From Elysia crispata (Eukaryota > Mollusca > Gastropoda > Plakobranchidae): DNA of 64,000 nt. Under the pieces are notes generated by a model. The model was given only the letters and a program-made list of their open reading frames with translations. It had not been told where the DNA came from and searched no databases. The position numbers and the translations under genes were made by a program. Position 1 is the first letter of the stretch. Each line of letters opens with the position of its first letter. Location of the stretch: NCBI GenBank assembly GCA_033675545.1, contig JAWDGP010000502.1, positions 282,501 through 346,500 on the forward strand, read 5' to 3'. Shown in pieces: positions 29,025 through 41,048 of the stretch.

Positions 29025-29225
29025 GCAAGGAATTCTGGTCCTAGCTGCCTTGTCCAGGGTTGCCCTCGGCCCCTGGAACCGGCTAGCTCCACAGCCAGTA
29101 GCCAGCCTCGTCCAGAGAAGGTATAAATAGGACGCGCCTGTCACAAACCGCTACTAGATGCCGCCACTGTTGTTCCGACATCAGTTGATGTCACCAGCTA
29201 AATGTGACTAGAGTTATGTGTGCAG
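29025..29225 (+). promoter_or_regulatory. Possible TATA-type core promoter in a complex island
   Basis: A TATAAATAG box at 29122-29130 lies in GC-richer unique sequence (GGCCCCTGGAACCGGCTAGC just upstream). A start site would be expected near 29150-29160. The same word can be an MEF2-like site. No coding exon follows closely; the microexon-like block at 29541 is the nearest candidate. Confidence 0.3.
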
Positions 29226-29540
29226 CCTTCTAAAATTTCTGCGAGGTTTATTTTTTCCGAGCATTTATGTACGTTTGATATGTGTAGTATATATTGCTGA
29301 GTTTTAATCATATTCTCTATGAAATGCAAAAAAAAAAGCTATGTCAATCGGAAGAATAATGTTAATTACGTAATATTTATCACGAAAATCCTTTATACGT
29401 GAGGATGAGGGAAGATCCATTGAAGGAGTGCCTTGAGTTAGATCTAGATCAGTCTTTACTTTTGACCATGTTCTTCAGAAATGATTCCTTATAACAATTT
29501 TCGAAAGTTGCAATGTGTCATCAAATTTCGTTTCTCTCAG

Positions 29541-29567
29541 CAAGGCGGCATCTGAATGTTTCCTCTG
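29541..29567 (+). other. Possible 27-base microexon
   Basis: A pyrimidine-rich acceptor (TTCGTTTCTCTCAG) and a CTCTG|GTAAGC donor lie only 27 bases apart. Two of three frames are open. The length is a multiple of three, as in alternatively used neuronal microexons. There is no known neighbour to assign it to. Confidence 0.2.
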
Positions 29568-29610
29568 GTAAGCTTGTTTCTCTAATTCTATGTCATAGAG
29601 AGTTTTCCAA

Positions 29611-29613
<3 letters not shown>

Positions 29614-29689
<76 letters not shown>
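29614..29689. repeat. (AT)n microsatellite
   Basis: 76 bases of pure AT. Confidence 0.97.
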
Positions 29690-29690
<1 letters not shown>

Positions 29691-29887
29691 CATATTCAAT
29701 ATTAGAATTGTGCATTGCTATGGCATGTTTAAATCAGTTTCATAGTAACTGCTGCTGTTTTTCTTCTTTTTTTTTTTCATACAAAATGAATGATCTTATC
29801 GAGTAGGTTCAAATTATAACCCGCAGTCTTTTGTTGTCTAATTTGTTAGAATTTTCTCATCATCAAGAAATATCTTTACCTAGAGCT

Positions 29888-30010
29888 CTGCCAGGAGCGC
29901 TAGATAGCTCAGATAGAGCGTTAGAGTAACAAACAGGAACACCACGTTCAATCCCTGGGTGACTCATGTGGTGGTGCTATTACATCCCATAATGCCTCTG
30001 CTTCCATTAT
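29888..30010 (+). mobile_element. tRNA-derived SINE fragment or tRNA pseudogene
   Basis: A box A-like TAGCTCAGATAGAGCG at about 29904 is followed, at tRNA-like spacing (near 44 bases), by a box B-like CGTTCAATCCC. The T-stem and acceptor stem do not pair well, so it is not a working tRNA. Non-tRNA sequence follows directly, as in the body of a tRNA-derived SINE. No clear target-site repeats were found. Confidence 0.5.
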
Positions 30011-30526
30011 AATGTACTTCTGGAACTATATAGCGTGTGAGAGCAACCAAACAATTTTTGAGCTAGATGGAACCAACGTTTCTTTAATAATTTTCTGGTT
30101 GCATAGTAGGTGTTTGTTGTCATCAGCAGACACAAAAGCGCATTTTTTAAATTCACAGGAATCGAACTCATATCCCCCTCCCCGTTTTTCTCTCGAACCC
30201 CTAATGTGGGTCTGATGCTTATTTATTACTTTTTGCTCACCCTAACGAGGGCTAAGAAGATTTAATATGACGTTGTTCGATATACTATCAACACGACATT
30301 CACCAAAATTGTAGATGTTGACTGTTCTAGGGTTAGAGAAAAAAATCACTAAGAGAGAGAAAGAGAGAGAGAGACTTGGGAGACGAAGAGAGGACACAGA
30401 TATGGAGAGAGGAAACGATAGAAACTTTTAGCTAGACAGAACTAAGAGAGGTTTTGGAGATATTATGAGAATGACATACTGACAGGATTACAATCGGGAA
30501 TAGGAAAAAAAGGAAGAGACAGAGCG

Positions 30527-30528
<2 letters not shown>

Positions 30529-30581
<53 letters not shown>
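30529..30581. repeat. (AG)n microsatellite
   Basis: About 26 AG units, with a short degenerate AG patch at 30353-30373 upstream. Confidence 0.96.
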
Positions 30582-30584
<3 letters not shown>

Positions 30585-31987
30585 CTTTCCTGAGGAAAGC
30601 CGTCTAGTGCATCGATTAGTAATTTATGTAAAGTCTCCAGACACGACTCTTGTAGCTATCGGTAGTCAGGCTCTCCATATATTATTGATCAGCGTGCCTT
30701 TTTAACTCACGATCTGGAAGTTGGTTAACCTCACCGCATGATTTCAAAAATGTCTTTGTGAAAATGAACCATTGGATTTAGTGTTTGGTTACAATCTTGG
30801 CCACATTAATGGCTAAATCAAGCTAAATTTGAGCTGATTCGTGAGCTTAGAAGGGCTCTAAACGTCTCAGTATTGTAATATCCCTCCCGTAGTTTTTTAA
30901 TGGAAATAAATTGGATCGGATTTTTGTAACATTAAGTTTTAATCATAGTAGGAGAGACGATTTCAGCATAAACGATAGCGGAAATGAGTATAAAAAATTG
31001 GAACTTGAAAAGGAAATATTTCAGTTCTTGATAAAGACAGATAGTGTAGTCTCCTGCCATTACTTTTGGGATTTGGTACCCAAGATAATAGCTTGCCTTT
31101 CACAACTTTTTTAAAATGATTTTCTGTATCCGAGTTTGTTTTAGCTAGTTTTGATATTTGCATTCCTTTAAGCACTTACTGTATAATGTTTACCGATCTG
31201 AGAGAGCTGAATTGGCGTTTTATTTCATGTTTTTTGAGTTAGAATAAAATTCATGGTAATTCCATGGAACTTGTTTCCAAGAAATAGTTTTTTTCCCCGT
31301 TTAATGCGGATGAGTTATATGTAGATAATTGAAAGGCGCCTCGAACTAGAAATGTTCAATGTTTCACATCGCCTAGAAACAGAGTCTAGTTTAGTCATGT
31401 GTAGACCAGGTGGGAAAATAAACTTATAACCATCTTCAAATGGATACTGAGAATCAAATTATTTTCTTCATCTACTCTCGACTGAAGAGAGAATCTAAAT
31501 GAGTTGCTCTCCGACTTTTCATTTGAAATGGTTGGCTTGAACTCGTGTGACGTGCGTCTACAGACAGGCAGGGCGTGTCTTAAGTCGCACGCCAAGTATA
31601 ACTCATGCGACTTGTAGGTTTGACTTCCTATGAGGCGTCAGGTGAACGAAGGTAGTACCGGGAAAACACCCCAGAGAAAAGGCTGAAAAGAAGCAACTTG
31701 TGCTTTCATTATTATGTTTTCTTTCAAATCCTTTTTTCTTTTTTCTTTTTTTTTTATGTAATCCTTTTTTTTTTTGCTCAAGCTGTCGGGAGATTTCCCA
31801 CCACAGGAAATGTATATCAGTCACCCTTTAAAATCATTGAATGCAATATGCGAGGTTCTCAGTCTCAGTCTCCAGATGCTGCCGCTCTCTATTGAACGAA
31901 GTCTTGATAAAAAGAAAAAAAGGAATTTAAAAAATATATAAATATGTGTATGTTTAAACATATTTCAAATCCTTTTTTTTTCCTCAG

Positions 31988-32072
31988 ATCCGGTCTTCCT
32001 TGAAAAAGATCAAGCCTGACTTGAGGATGTTGTGCCCGTGGCGGTCAGTCACATGATTGCGCGTCTTCCCAG
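31988..32072 (+). other. Exon-like block, possibly untranslated or alternative
   Basis: A very good acceptor (long T run, CCTCAG) and an excellent CCCAG|GTAAGG donor enclose 85 bases. All three frames hold a stop. The most open one gives 22 residues (RSSLKKIKPDLRMLCPW in its centre) before TGA at 32054-32056. This suits a 5' UTR exon, a poison exon or a non-coding transcript better than an ordinary coding exon. An ATG at 32053 runs open to the donor. Confidence 0.3.
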
Positions 32073-32600
32073 GTAAGGTTTTAAAACCCGAGATAAACTT
32101 CTGCATCGATTGCATTAGTCTGAAACAAAGTATACACACTATTAATCAATAATGGGAAATAAGTAACATGTGAATAATATGTATATGTAAATACTTAAGC
32201 ATTCTATTAACTTGAGGTCAGAAGCAAAGGTGAAAAATCAAAAATTGTATTTAATAGAGACCAGGTATAGAACTGATCAAATAAAGCAGACGCAATCAAA
32301 ATGTGTTTTACTAAGAAAGAACTGTGATTCCTGTGAAGAGAGAGTAATGTAAATGAAAGAAACGCATGTTTTTCCAAGTGATTTCCTTTTTTTCATTTTC
32401 ACCTTAATTGCTAAAGACTCTAGATCCTGTCTTTATGTTTTTGGAAGGATTAGGACGAAGCGCGCATTTGAAATATTTGAGTGATATAAACAGAAATATT
32501 ATGTTAGAATCAGCAATAGTTTGCTTTTTATAACAAGCTTTCTTTTCATTGTGCATGAAGGCATTTATCTTCACCAAGTTGGGTTTAAAATGATTTTTTT

Positions 32601-32692
32601 CATTATTATTATTATTATCATTGTTATCATCATCACCATCACCATCGTCATCATCATCATCACCATGATCATCATCATCATCATTATTACTT
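32601..32692. repeat. (ATT)n/(ATC)n microsatellite
   Basis: ATT units pass into ATC and ACC variants and back to ATT. Confidence 0.93.
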
Positions 32693-34289
32693 ATTTCAAT
32701 TTTTATAATTCTTATTTTTTTTTTTAATTTCCTTTCCTTGCTCTTCCTCTTCTCTTCCTACTCCTTATTCTCTTTTAGTCAATATCATCTTTATTTTGTA
32801 TTAGTATGCAATGCACGACCAGCCTCAGGACGCACCGTGCAGCTCTTTAGGAATAGTTTCTTAACTAGGAATAATGTTGTAAGCCATGTTGCCAAGACGA
32901 AACCTCGAAAACCATCCGCAGTTTTTGTTAGATCTATCGCATGGCGTGTGTCGCTGCTCATCTAAAGCATATAGATCTATATTTTCTAAATATAAAATGG
33001 TAGCGAAGCTTTTCGATCGGAAGGATTGCATTTACTACCTGGCCAATTTTTGTTATCCTTATAATTCATGCTTAACGCTCAGCAAGATATCGATCAGTCG
33101 AAGTCTCAAACAGATAAGGATAATGAACTTTATTCCCCGCCTGTCACAGAAGCTAGACACAGCGCCAGCCTGAGTCTATACAGTGAGAACACAAAGACGG
33201 TTCCCAGGCTCGTGTCCTCGCATTTCTTTCTAGTATAATCTTTTCTGAGGGGTTTTTTTTTGTTTGTTTCTTTATTTTGTTTTCTTGGTTTTCTTTTGAT
33301 TTTTCTCTAGCTCATTATGTTAAGAGCAAATTTCCGTCTGCAAGGTTTCATCCGATCCATCTCCCGCTGCTGCTGAGCAAATCTGGCACGAGAGATCTGG
33401 AAACGGAACAGCAAGGATATTTGAAGGATTCTTATCCTTAAACTTTTGATCGTTTCCCTCAAGTTGATCAGGATTATTGAGGCAGCAGACCTTCTTCCTG
33501 GTGTTAAGTTTCACCAACAACGTTTCTTATGTGTTTTCTGCAAGTTAAGAAAAGTTAAGGTTGTCCGTTTGTCACACTTCATTATTGATTGACGTCTTCA
33601 TCTAAGGCTCTCGTTTATTTTTTAAACTTTTTAGTTTCTTTTGAACCGCACCGTGCAAGTCTCGGTCGTGCCTATAGGTCAGTGGATGTATTACTAGTCG
33701 GCCACACTCTGTCAGCTCTGTCCTGTTTGACATGTTGATAAAAGCTTGAGATCATTCTCCCGCTGATTGCCTCATCACACACTCAATGATTTAGCCAATC
33801 AGTGGATTTGTTCTAAGTCTTAAAGAAAAGACTGAGGTATATTATAAGATATTGTCTTTTCTCTCAATATCTGTGACTTTTTTTAAATATCAAGCAATAT
33901 TTATCATCAGAATTTATTGACGGGTAAAATTGAAGGAGAATTTTTTTTTTTTACATTAATCAATGGCTTGTCTATCGAAATATTTCTTATGTTGAGAGAG
34001 ACAGATGGAAAAATAGTTGCTTTTTATTTAACCGAAAACTAAACAAAAATGTTTAATGCAAAAAGAGGTAGGGAAACACTGTTTTCTATTATGTTGTGTT
34101 GTGAATTGACTCACCTTGCGAAATGCGAATTCTCTTTGTCTTCCTCTTCAAGCAGGTCTGGATCTATCTTAGAATATTATCTTTCTAGGGCATATTTAAG
34201 GTGCGAAACAAATAAGACAAAAAAGAGAAGAATTATTTTGTTAGAACAGAATAAAGTCATTAATGGGACCATATGAATATAAAACTGTG

Positions 34290-34500
34290 CAATGATTCAA
34301 TCGCGTGGCCAGCAATAGCGACGTTGCCAAGGGAACCCCAACCGCTTATTAAGACACTTCCGTTTTTCTAGCGTGGAGCTGTTTTTAGGAGGTGAATGTT
34401 AAAATCAATAGCTCTATGGGTGTCTTTAAGCAAAGCTGCTGGGTGGGTGCCACACACGGTTTGACCTCTCGGGTCCCAGATTTAAATGAGGTTCTGAAAT
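34290..34500. promoter_or_regulatory. Complex island with an RFX-like X-box
   Basis: GTTGCCAAGGGAAC at 34323-34336 is close to the RFX palindrome (GTTGCCATGGCAAC). Around it lie CCAACCGCTTATTAAG and, further right, TTTGACCTCTCGGGTCCC, which contains a nuclear-receptor half-site. Not coding. Confidence 0.3.
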
Positions 34501-34567
34501 ATTGCTGTGGTGGTTCAAACATTGGATAAGGCTAAGTTCTGGCGTCTCAATACTTCAGTTGTTTTTT

Positions 34568-34693
<126 letters not shown>

Positions 34694-34972
34694 ATCCTAC
34701 GTTCTAAAACTTTTTAGTCTGTTATTAATCAATAAAGTAAGAAGTAACAAGTTTAACCCTAGTTGTATAAACTTTATTGCTAATAAATTTAAGCAGCTCG
34801 AGTATTTTTTATAGTTTTGGTTTTTTTTTTTTCGTTTTTTTTTCCTTTAATCCTTAGCTCTCCATAAATAGCACCTTCTATGAAAAACCATGCAAATAAA
34901 GTGACAGAAGCCATGCTTGATCACCATTGAGCTGCATGAATGACTTGCGACATCGTCAACCCCTCCCTCCCT

Positions 34973-34987
34973 CCCCCCCCCCCCCCC
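34973..34987. repeat. C15 homopolymer run
   Basis: Fifteen C in a row, then T runs and a short CA run. Confidence 0.9.
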
Positions 34988-35924
34988 TCCTTTTTTTTTC
35001 CACACACACATACACACAAAGGCTCGACGTCAAAATGCCAGGCTTCAGCAATGTTGAGATGGCATGCAAGTGAGGGGCGATTTAAAAAAAAAAAATATGT
35101 CGGAGGCGGAAAGGGGCGGGGGGTAGGGGGTTGAATGGTATTTGTCCTGCTGTCATGCGTGCGTGATACAAGAGGGAGTGCTACAGCTCGAGTCGATCAA
35201 CTCTCTATCTCAGATCGAAGCAGTGAGGGGAGAAGGTTGAGGTTTACTCCAGGAGGAGCATGCTGGTGAGCAGTTTGGGAGCTCTTTGTGTCGAATGTGG
35301 GAGCGAGGGAATGATGGTTCGGGGAGTACATGCTCACAAATCAGAGACTGGACCGTGAGAATCAGAAACATGGGGCGGGGAAGAGGGGAGTCAGTTAAAC
35401 ATATAGTCAGACAGAGAGAGAAACTTGGAGAAAGATGGGGAGATAAATAAATATATAGAAGTAAAAGACAAGGTGCATATAAGGAGATACACAGAGAGAA
35501 AAAGTTGGAAGAGGGGTGGCATTAAAGGGTAAAGATAGGGGAAAGTGGATATATAATGTATAGAGGGGGAGGCGGAACAGAAAGAAATTTGAAGTAAATA
35601 AAGAGCAAAAAGACGAGATTGACCGAGAGAAAGAGAGAGAGAGAGAGTCAGTGTGAACAAGAGAGAATGAACATAGGGCTTAGATAGAGAGAAAGATAAT
35701 ATGAATCAAAAACATCATAAACCAAAGTAACACAGAGTGATCTTATAGTTGATGGAATAGCTCACGTTAATATAGAAGAAGAAAAAAAAGAAAGGGCATT
35801 CTGAAAACAAAAGCAGAGAGACAGAATGGGTGAGAATGAGGCACAAGTAGGATTAGTTTAAAAAGCTTTTTTTTCATAATGTTGCCATGCTGGCAAAAGA
35901 GGCCAGATAAGAAGCTTGTCAAGG

Positions 35925-35925
<1 letters not shown>

Positions 35926-35970
<45 letters not shown>

Positions 35971-35987
35971 AGGGGAGGGGAGGGGAG
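35926..35987. repeat. (AG)n plus G-rich run
   Basis: AG array to 35960, then G10 and three AGGGG units. A G-quadruplex could form on this strand. Confidence 0.93.
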
Positions 35988-36062
35988 TGTCACTCTATGG
36001 CACGCGACAGTCTTTGTTCCCCCATGACAAAGCTGTTCTGACTAACTTCTGGTGGTTTACAG

Positions 36063-36110
36063 GCGTGTGTGCAAGGCATCGCCATCGCGGGTGTTGAGTG
36101 GGCAGTCCAG
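36063..36110 (+). other. Possible 48-base cassette exon with a GC donor
   Basis: The acceptor GGTTTACAG follows a CTGACTAAC branch-point-like word by about 20 bases. The donor reads CAG|GCAAGT, the exact form used by GC-AG introns. The 48 bases are open in two frames (one reads ACVQGIAIAGVEWAVQ) and GC-richer than their flanks. There is no family match. Confidence 0.22.
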
Positions 36111-36659
36111 GCAAGTTTTACCTCCTCTGGACAGAGGCAACTTCAAATACCATGCGCTCCATACTTCATTTTTTTCCCTTAGTTAATCCAATATTGCAGT
36201 TCTTATCTAAATACGAGGGCAAATTTTGCCTTAATCTGACTATTGCATATAATCTTTTTCTACATTCTACATATCACGACAGTATCTCTCTTTTTTTTTT
36301 TTTTTTTCACGATAGTTCCCATGTAGTTCTTTGCATTCAGTATTGCAAAGCTGAATTCTATTCCCTTGTTATTTCATTCTTCTAAGAATATTGGTTCTTG
36401 TAGAATACAAAAGTATATCTATTGGGTCCTCAATCTCTCTGAACGAGTCTGTATATTAAAACTGTTGTCCTTACAACAGAGTTAGCTCTATTTATTCCCA
36501 TGAACGGTCCTTCCTTCGTTTAACTTGAAATATGAAATTAAGTCTGCGTGTTCTGCTATTACTCCTTTGACTGCCCTTTATCTGATATATCAATATATTC
36601 AGTAAGCTATGCAAGTTTTTCATATGTCTATCTTATACTGTCTTTTTTGCTTTCTCTCT

Positions 36660-36678
36660 CTGTCTATCTGTCCGTCTG

Positions 36679-36743
<65 letters not shown>
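36660..36743. repeat. (CT)n microsatellite
   Basis: Degenerate TCTG/TCCG units pass into pure CT from about 36689. Confidence 0.95.
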
Positions 36744-36745
<2 letters not shown>

Positions 36746-37789
36746 ATGTTTCTCTCTAGATGTTTATGTTTATGTGTGTGTTTGATTTCACGTCACACTC
36801 TCTGTCATTCATTAACTCTCCCTTTTTTTATTCCCGCTACTTCATTATCTTTCAACAAACTAAAAGTGCTTCAGCTTCAGTTTGCCTCTGGAATGAACGT
36901 GAATGAAAAAAATAATGTCAGTCAGCCTAACAAAGCGTTGTCATGACCACACAGCACAATCATCAGTAACAAGATGATTGCCGTAGCTTTTATCCTGCCA
37001 GTAGGCTGTATTGCTTCGATCGAGTCTTCTATGTTTAGGGCTAGATACGCTGTGGATCTTTTTGATGATGCATTCTGTGTTATGGCTACGGGCCTGTTTT
37101 ATTTTCCCTGAACTCAAGTAATGAGATATGACGATGTTCTTGATCTTCTCGTTATTCAGAACAGATTTTGGAAAGACGTGTCTAGTGAAGCAACGTTGAT
37201 CTTTATTGTAAGTATTAAGATCCAAGCATCTTTTGACTTGAATGTAAAGCGAGAAATCGGAATAAGTTCTGTCTATGAAGAAAAGCGATTATGCATATGC
37301 TTTACTTCAGGTTCAGTTGAACATGTCAGTTGCACTGAAAATGGTTGACTACGGAATGAATCAGTTACAATTATTTTGGGTACAACATCTATAGAGATGT
37401 AAAGGGTTATAATTTACGAGTACCGTTACAAGTCCTTCTACCTCCTCTTTCCTTGTGTCAATTGAACTAGTCAGTTGACGAATATGTAGAGAGAAAAAGA
37501 GAGAAGAGCAAGCGAATGGGGACAGTTTCGTCGTGAGCAAGAAAAAGAAGCGTGTTTGACAGAGATCGTGGTTAAGAGAGTTGATTGTCAACCGTTTGCT
37601 GACCTAGTTTTGGTGACAAAGCATTTTAAGATCTTTATTGGGGTGAGGGTGGAATGAGGAGAAACCATTCAGTGGAGTAACTGAGGAGGTGGTGGGGGGG
37701 GGGGGATGATGAAGGGGATGGGCTGTAATACATATTCCATTATCAAATGGTTGTTGATGCCTAGTTCTGTTTGTTACTCTCATATTGTT

Positions 37790-38245
37790 TCTATTGATAT
37801 GACAAAGACCAGTTCATCAACGACAAACGGCTGGAGAACTGAACGCGTCCCCAGATGGCGAGCCACAACAAAGACTTCCATGGTTACAGATCGGTTCGAT
37901 GGCATGGACCAAGTACTTGTCTGGACTAAAAGGGTTAAAGGTACTCCTGTAATACTGTTAGCGCCGATTGAGGCCATTGCGTGCGGTAACCATATGGCCA
38001 GACTTTGCAAGCTTCTTCGTGGGCTTATTTCCTAGCGTCCTTTCAGGCATGCTCAAACAATGGTTTGGAGATCGATGGGCCGCAATTAGGCTTGCATCGC
38101 GGACAAAGGCCTGGCAAGCACAGAGCACAGAATAGCAGAAGGCACTGCGGAAAAGTAGCAGACGCGATTTCTAGCTATATCAATTGGTTCGTTGGGATAC
38201 CTAAGAATCTAGCTATTAACATACATTTTGAATATCGTGGGTCGT
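37790..38245. promoter_or_regulatory. Complex island, possible enhancer
   Basis: The longest complex non-repetitive island in the middle of the window. It carries TTGATATGACAAAG near 37794, CAAACAATGG near 38053 (Sox-like), CCGCAATTAGGC near 38080 and GCGGACAAAGG near 38098. Two overlapping plus-strand frames of 109 and 124 codons cross it, but neither resembles a known protein. Confidence 0.28.
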
Positions 38246-38579
38246 GCTTCCATAGCTGCCGAATACAATGTGAGTTAGCTTATTCTGTTCGCTTCCCAAA
38301 CGTTTATCTTAATTTGTTGTTTTATTTTAAAAAAAAGTCCCGAAAGAATGGAGCGCGCATTAACACTTTACTGCAGTAAAGTCTGGAACTAGATTTATTT
38401 TCGTTTCGCCCAAAAGTTTATTATATTGTGATAATAACCTGTGGTTTCATATCAGCTGCTTTTCTTTTCATAGAATAATAAAGATACAATTTTATAGATT
38501 GCCATTCTCAATGAAGTTTTTTTTTCTTCGTAAAAAGCTAGCTCTTTTTTTACATAGTGAGCGTTGGGGAGTGTTAAAG

Positions 38580-38704
38580 ATTCTTCTTCTTCTTCTTCTT
38601 CTTCTTCTTCTTCTTCTTCTTCTTCTTCTTCTTCTTCTTCTTCTTCTTCTTCTTCTTCTTCTTCTTCTTCTTCTTCTTCTTCTTCTTCTTCTTCCTCTTC
38701 CTCT

Positions 38705-38736
<32 letters not shown>

Positions 38737-39039
38737 TTCTTCTTCTTCTTCTTCTTCTTCTTCTTCTTCTTCTTCTTCTTCTTCTTCTTCTTCTTCTTCT
38801 CCTTCTCCTTCTCCTTCTCCTTCTCCTTCTCCTTCTCCTTCTCCCTCTCCCTCTCCCTCTTCCTCTTCCTCTTCCTCTTCTTCTTCTTCTTCTTCTTCTT
38901 CTTCTTCTTCTTCTTCTTCTTCTTCTTCTTCTTCTTCTTCTTCTTCTTCTTCTTCTTCTTCTTCTTCTTCTTCTTCTTCTTCTTCTTCTTCTTCTTCTTC
39001 TTCTTCTTCTTCTTCTTCTTCTTCTTCTTCTTCTTCTTG
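38580..39039. repeat. 460-bp (CTT)n / (GAA)n array
   Basis: Almost pure CTT. In the centre (38800-38880) are blocks of CTCCTT, then CTCCCT, then CTTCCT, and a smaller CTTCCT block lies near 38695. The minus strand is pure purine over the whole length. Poly-serine, -leucine and -arginine frames here are artefacts. Confidence 0.98.
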
Positions 39040-40420
39040 TAATCGTTCTAATTAAATCAATTCCTTTTGATTTTATTATGCTACATTTTGAATTTTTTTT
39101 GTTTCCGAGGTGCATTGTTTTAGTTGCGCTGTTCGCAGGGTTATTAGAATTATATATAGGTCTCCCTCCCTGTTCATGCGGCTACAGAATCACATACTGC
39201 ATCGAGGATTTTGAGCAGTCACTGCAAATAAATCAACGTTACAAATGGACCAGTCTGAAGATGATTTAGTTCACTCTTGAAAATAAAATTGTATTGAGAG
39301 TTGTAATTTTTTTTTCGTCATTTTTTTTTTTGTTAATGTACGCCTACATTCACAAAATAGAATATTACTTTGTTGACAATTCTAACGTCGAAAAGATATT
39401 TGCGAGATATTTTACAAACACGATGCTTCCTGAAATGATTTCGATGTGAAGCCCCTCAAATTTTATAGAAACTAATGAATTCTAGAATTTATTCAGAACT
39501 CTGCCTGTAATTTTGTTGGCTTCCTTTATATTGATCGACAAGATTAGCGTGCGAGAAGAAGCTGCTATTGGGTTTCAGTATATGTTGAGTGGTGAAAATT
39601 TTACTGGACAATGTTTTTAAACAGATTCTGAAAGTGTCGCTGTTATTCAAAAGTGTTTAGTGAATGGTTTGAGGTCATTATGGTTTTATATAAGATTGAT
39701 ATATTTTTGTTTCAATCACTATTTGTATGGCAGAATATATTTTATGGCAAGATAGCGGGATTTAAATACCTTTTTTTTTCTCACGTTACAATATACACCA
39801 GCAACATGATTACAAACGTTAGAAATTCAGAAAGTGGAGCTCTTCGTTTCGTGAAACTAACAAAAGCTCTTCAGTAGAGATACAAGCTCTAGCGCTGGCT
39901 GCAGACCTTTAAGTGTTCCTGCCTGACTTATCGATTTTTCTGGTATTGTCCTTGCTCCAACAACCTTCCACAGGGTTTCCGGTTCCTGCAGAATTCCCCA
40001 TCCAACATTATTGCGTCTTATCGTATCGCTCAGATAAAGACTTTTTGGCACTAGTTTACTAGCAAACCTGTGCTGATCTTTGAAAATAGAACATTTTTTA
40101 TTATTCGTTTACTTGGAGCTGTTCAAACTTGCTGTTGTCAATTATTTATAAAAATGTAACATCCGAAAAAGTTACTTGATCAAACAGAGCTATTGCTGCG
40201 CTAAGATGTTCTATTAAGTCTAGTTTGGATAAATCATAAAAGCCAATTAATGGACAGTTTTTGCTTTCCGAAATTGAAGTGTTGAAGTTGCTTTGCCATA
40301 GTTGGTGTCTTCCATTTCATCAACATCAACAACAATTAAGTTATTAGGATTTTTATTATAATGTCATTATCATTTCCTCGTCATCTTCAACATCATTATT
40401 ATCTGATCAACACTTTCGCA
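39040..40420. other. Non-coding span
   Basis: AT-rich unique sequence. A patch at 39880-40060 has a 64-codon minus-strand frame (with GWGILQEPETLWKVVGART) that I cannot assign. It might be a repeat relic. Confidence 0.45.
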
Positions 40421-40960
40421 ATTATCACCATTGCATCATCATCATCATCAAGACAATCAGCATCATCATTATCATCACCACACTGCCATTATCAAAATGA
40501 TTATCATCGTCATCATCATCATTATCACCATCATTACTACAACCACCATCATCATCATCACTATAATCACCATCATCATCATGATTATCATTGTCATCAT
40601 CATCATCAATATTAATTGATCGTCATCATCATCATTACCATTATCATCTCTTGGAGTTTTCTCTGATAATTCGTTGGTGATTATCATAACTGAAATCATG
40701 GGCATTATTGTCATCATTGCAGTCGTCCTCAAAGATATCTTCGTCATTTTTGGCATTATTACCACTATTATCAATACCATTAAAATCATGACTATCAGTG
40801 TCATTTAAACTTTCTCTTTTTTCACCTTCATATTGTCATTTTATCATGATTATCATAATTGATACTACCTTTAACATCATTATCATTTTAAGAGATCCCC
40901 ATTTTCATCTTCATTATTATTGTAATCAACACATTATTATCAATATCATCTAAACATTAT
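40420..40960. repeat. Degenerate (ATC)n field
   Basis: CAT/TCA/ATT words dominate, densest at 40431-40640, and decay gradually to the right. This looks like an old, mutated array. Confidence 0.88.
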
Positions 40961-41048
40961 CATCATATCCCCATGATCAAGACTGTTAAAATCATTGATA
41001 ACAATTTTGAGAATCTGTATCAAATATGATGCGACCGTCACTCACAAT

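Noticed and set aside
33661-33700. Box A-like tRNA start (CCTATAGGTCAGTGGA)
   Set aside because: No box B follows at any usual distance.
38005-38379. 124-codon plus-strand frame
   Set aside because: Longest frame outside repeats and the Helitron, but no family resemblance, and it passes without change of character from a GC-rich island into AT-rich sequence.
38499-39269. Open frames of 160-256 codons, poly-serine, poly-leucine or poly-arginine
   Set aside because: They are readings of the CTT array. The non-repeat ends carry no domain.
40420-40960. Histidine- and isoleucine-rich frames
   Set aside because: Readings of a decayed ATC array.
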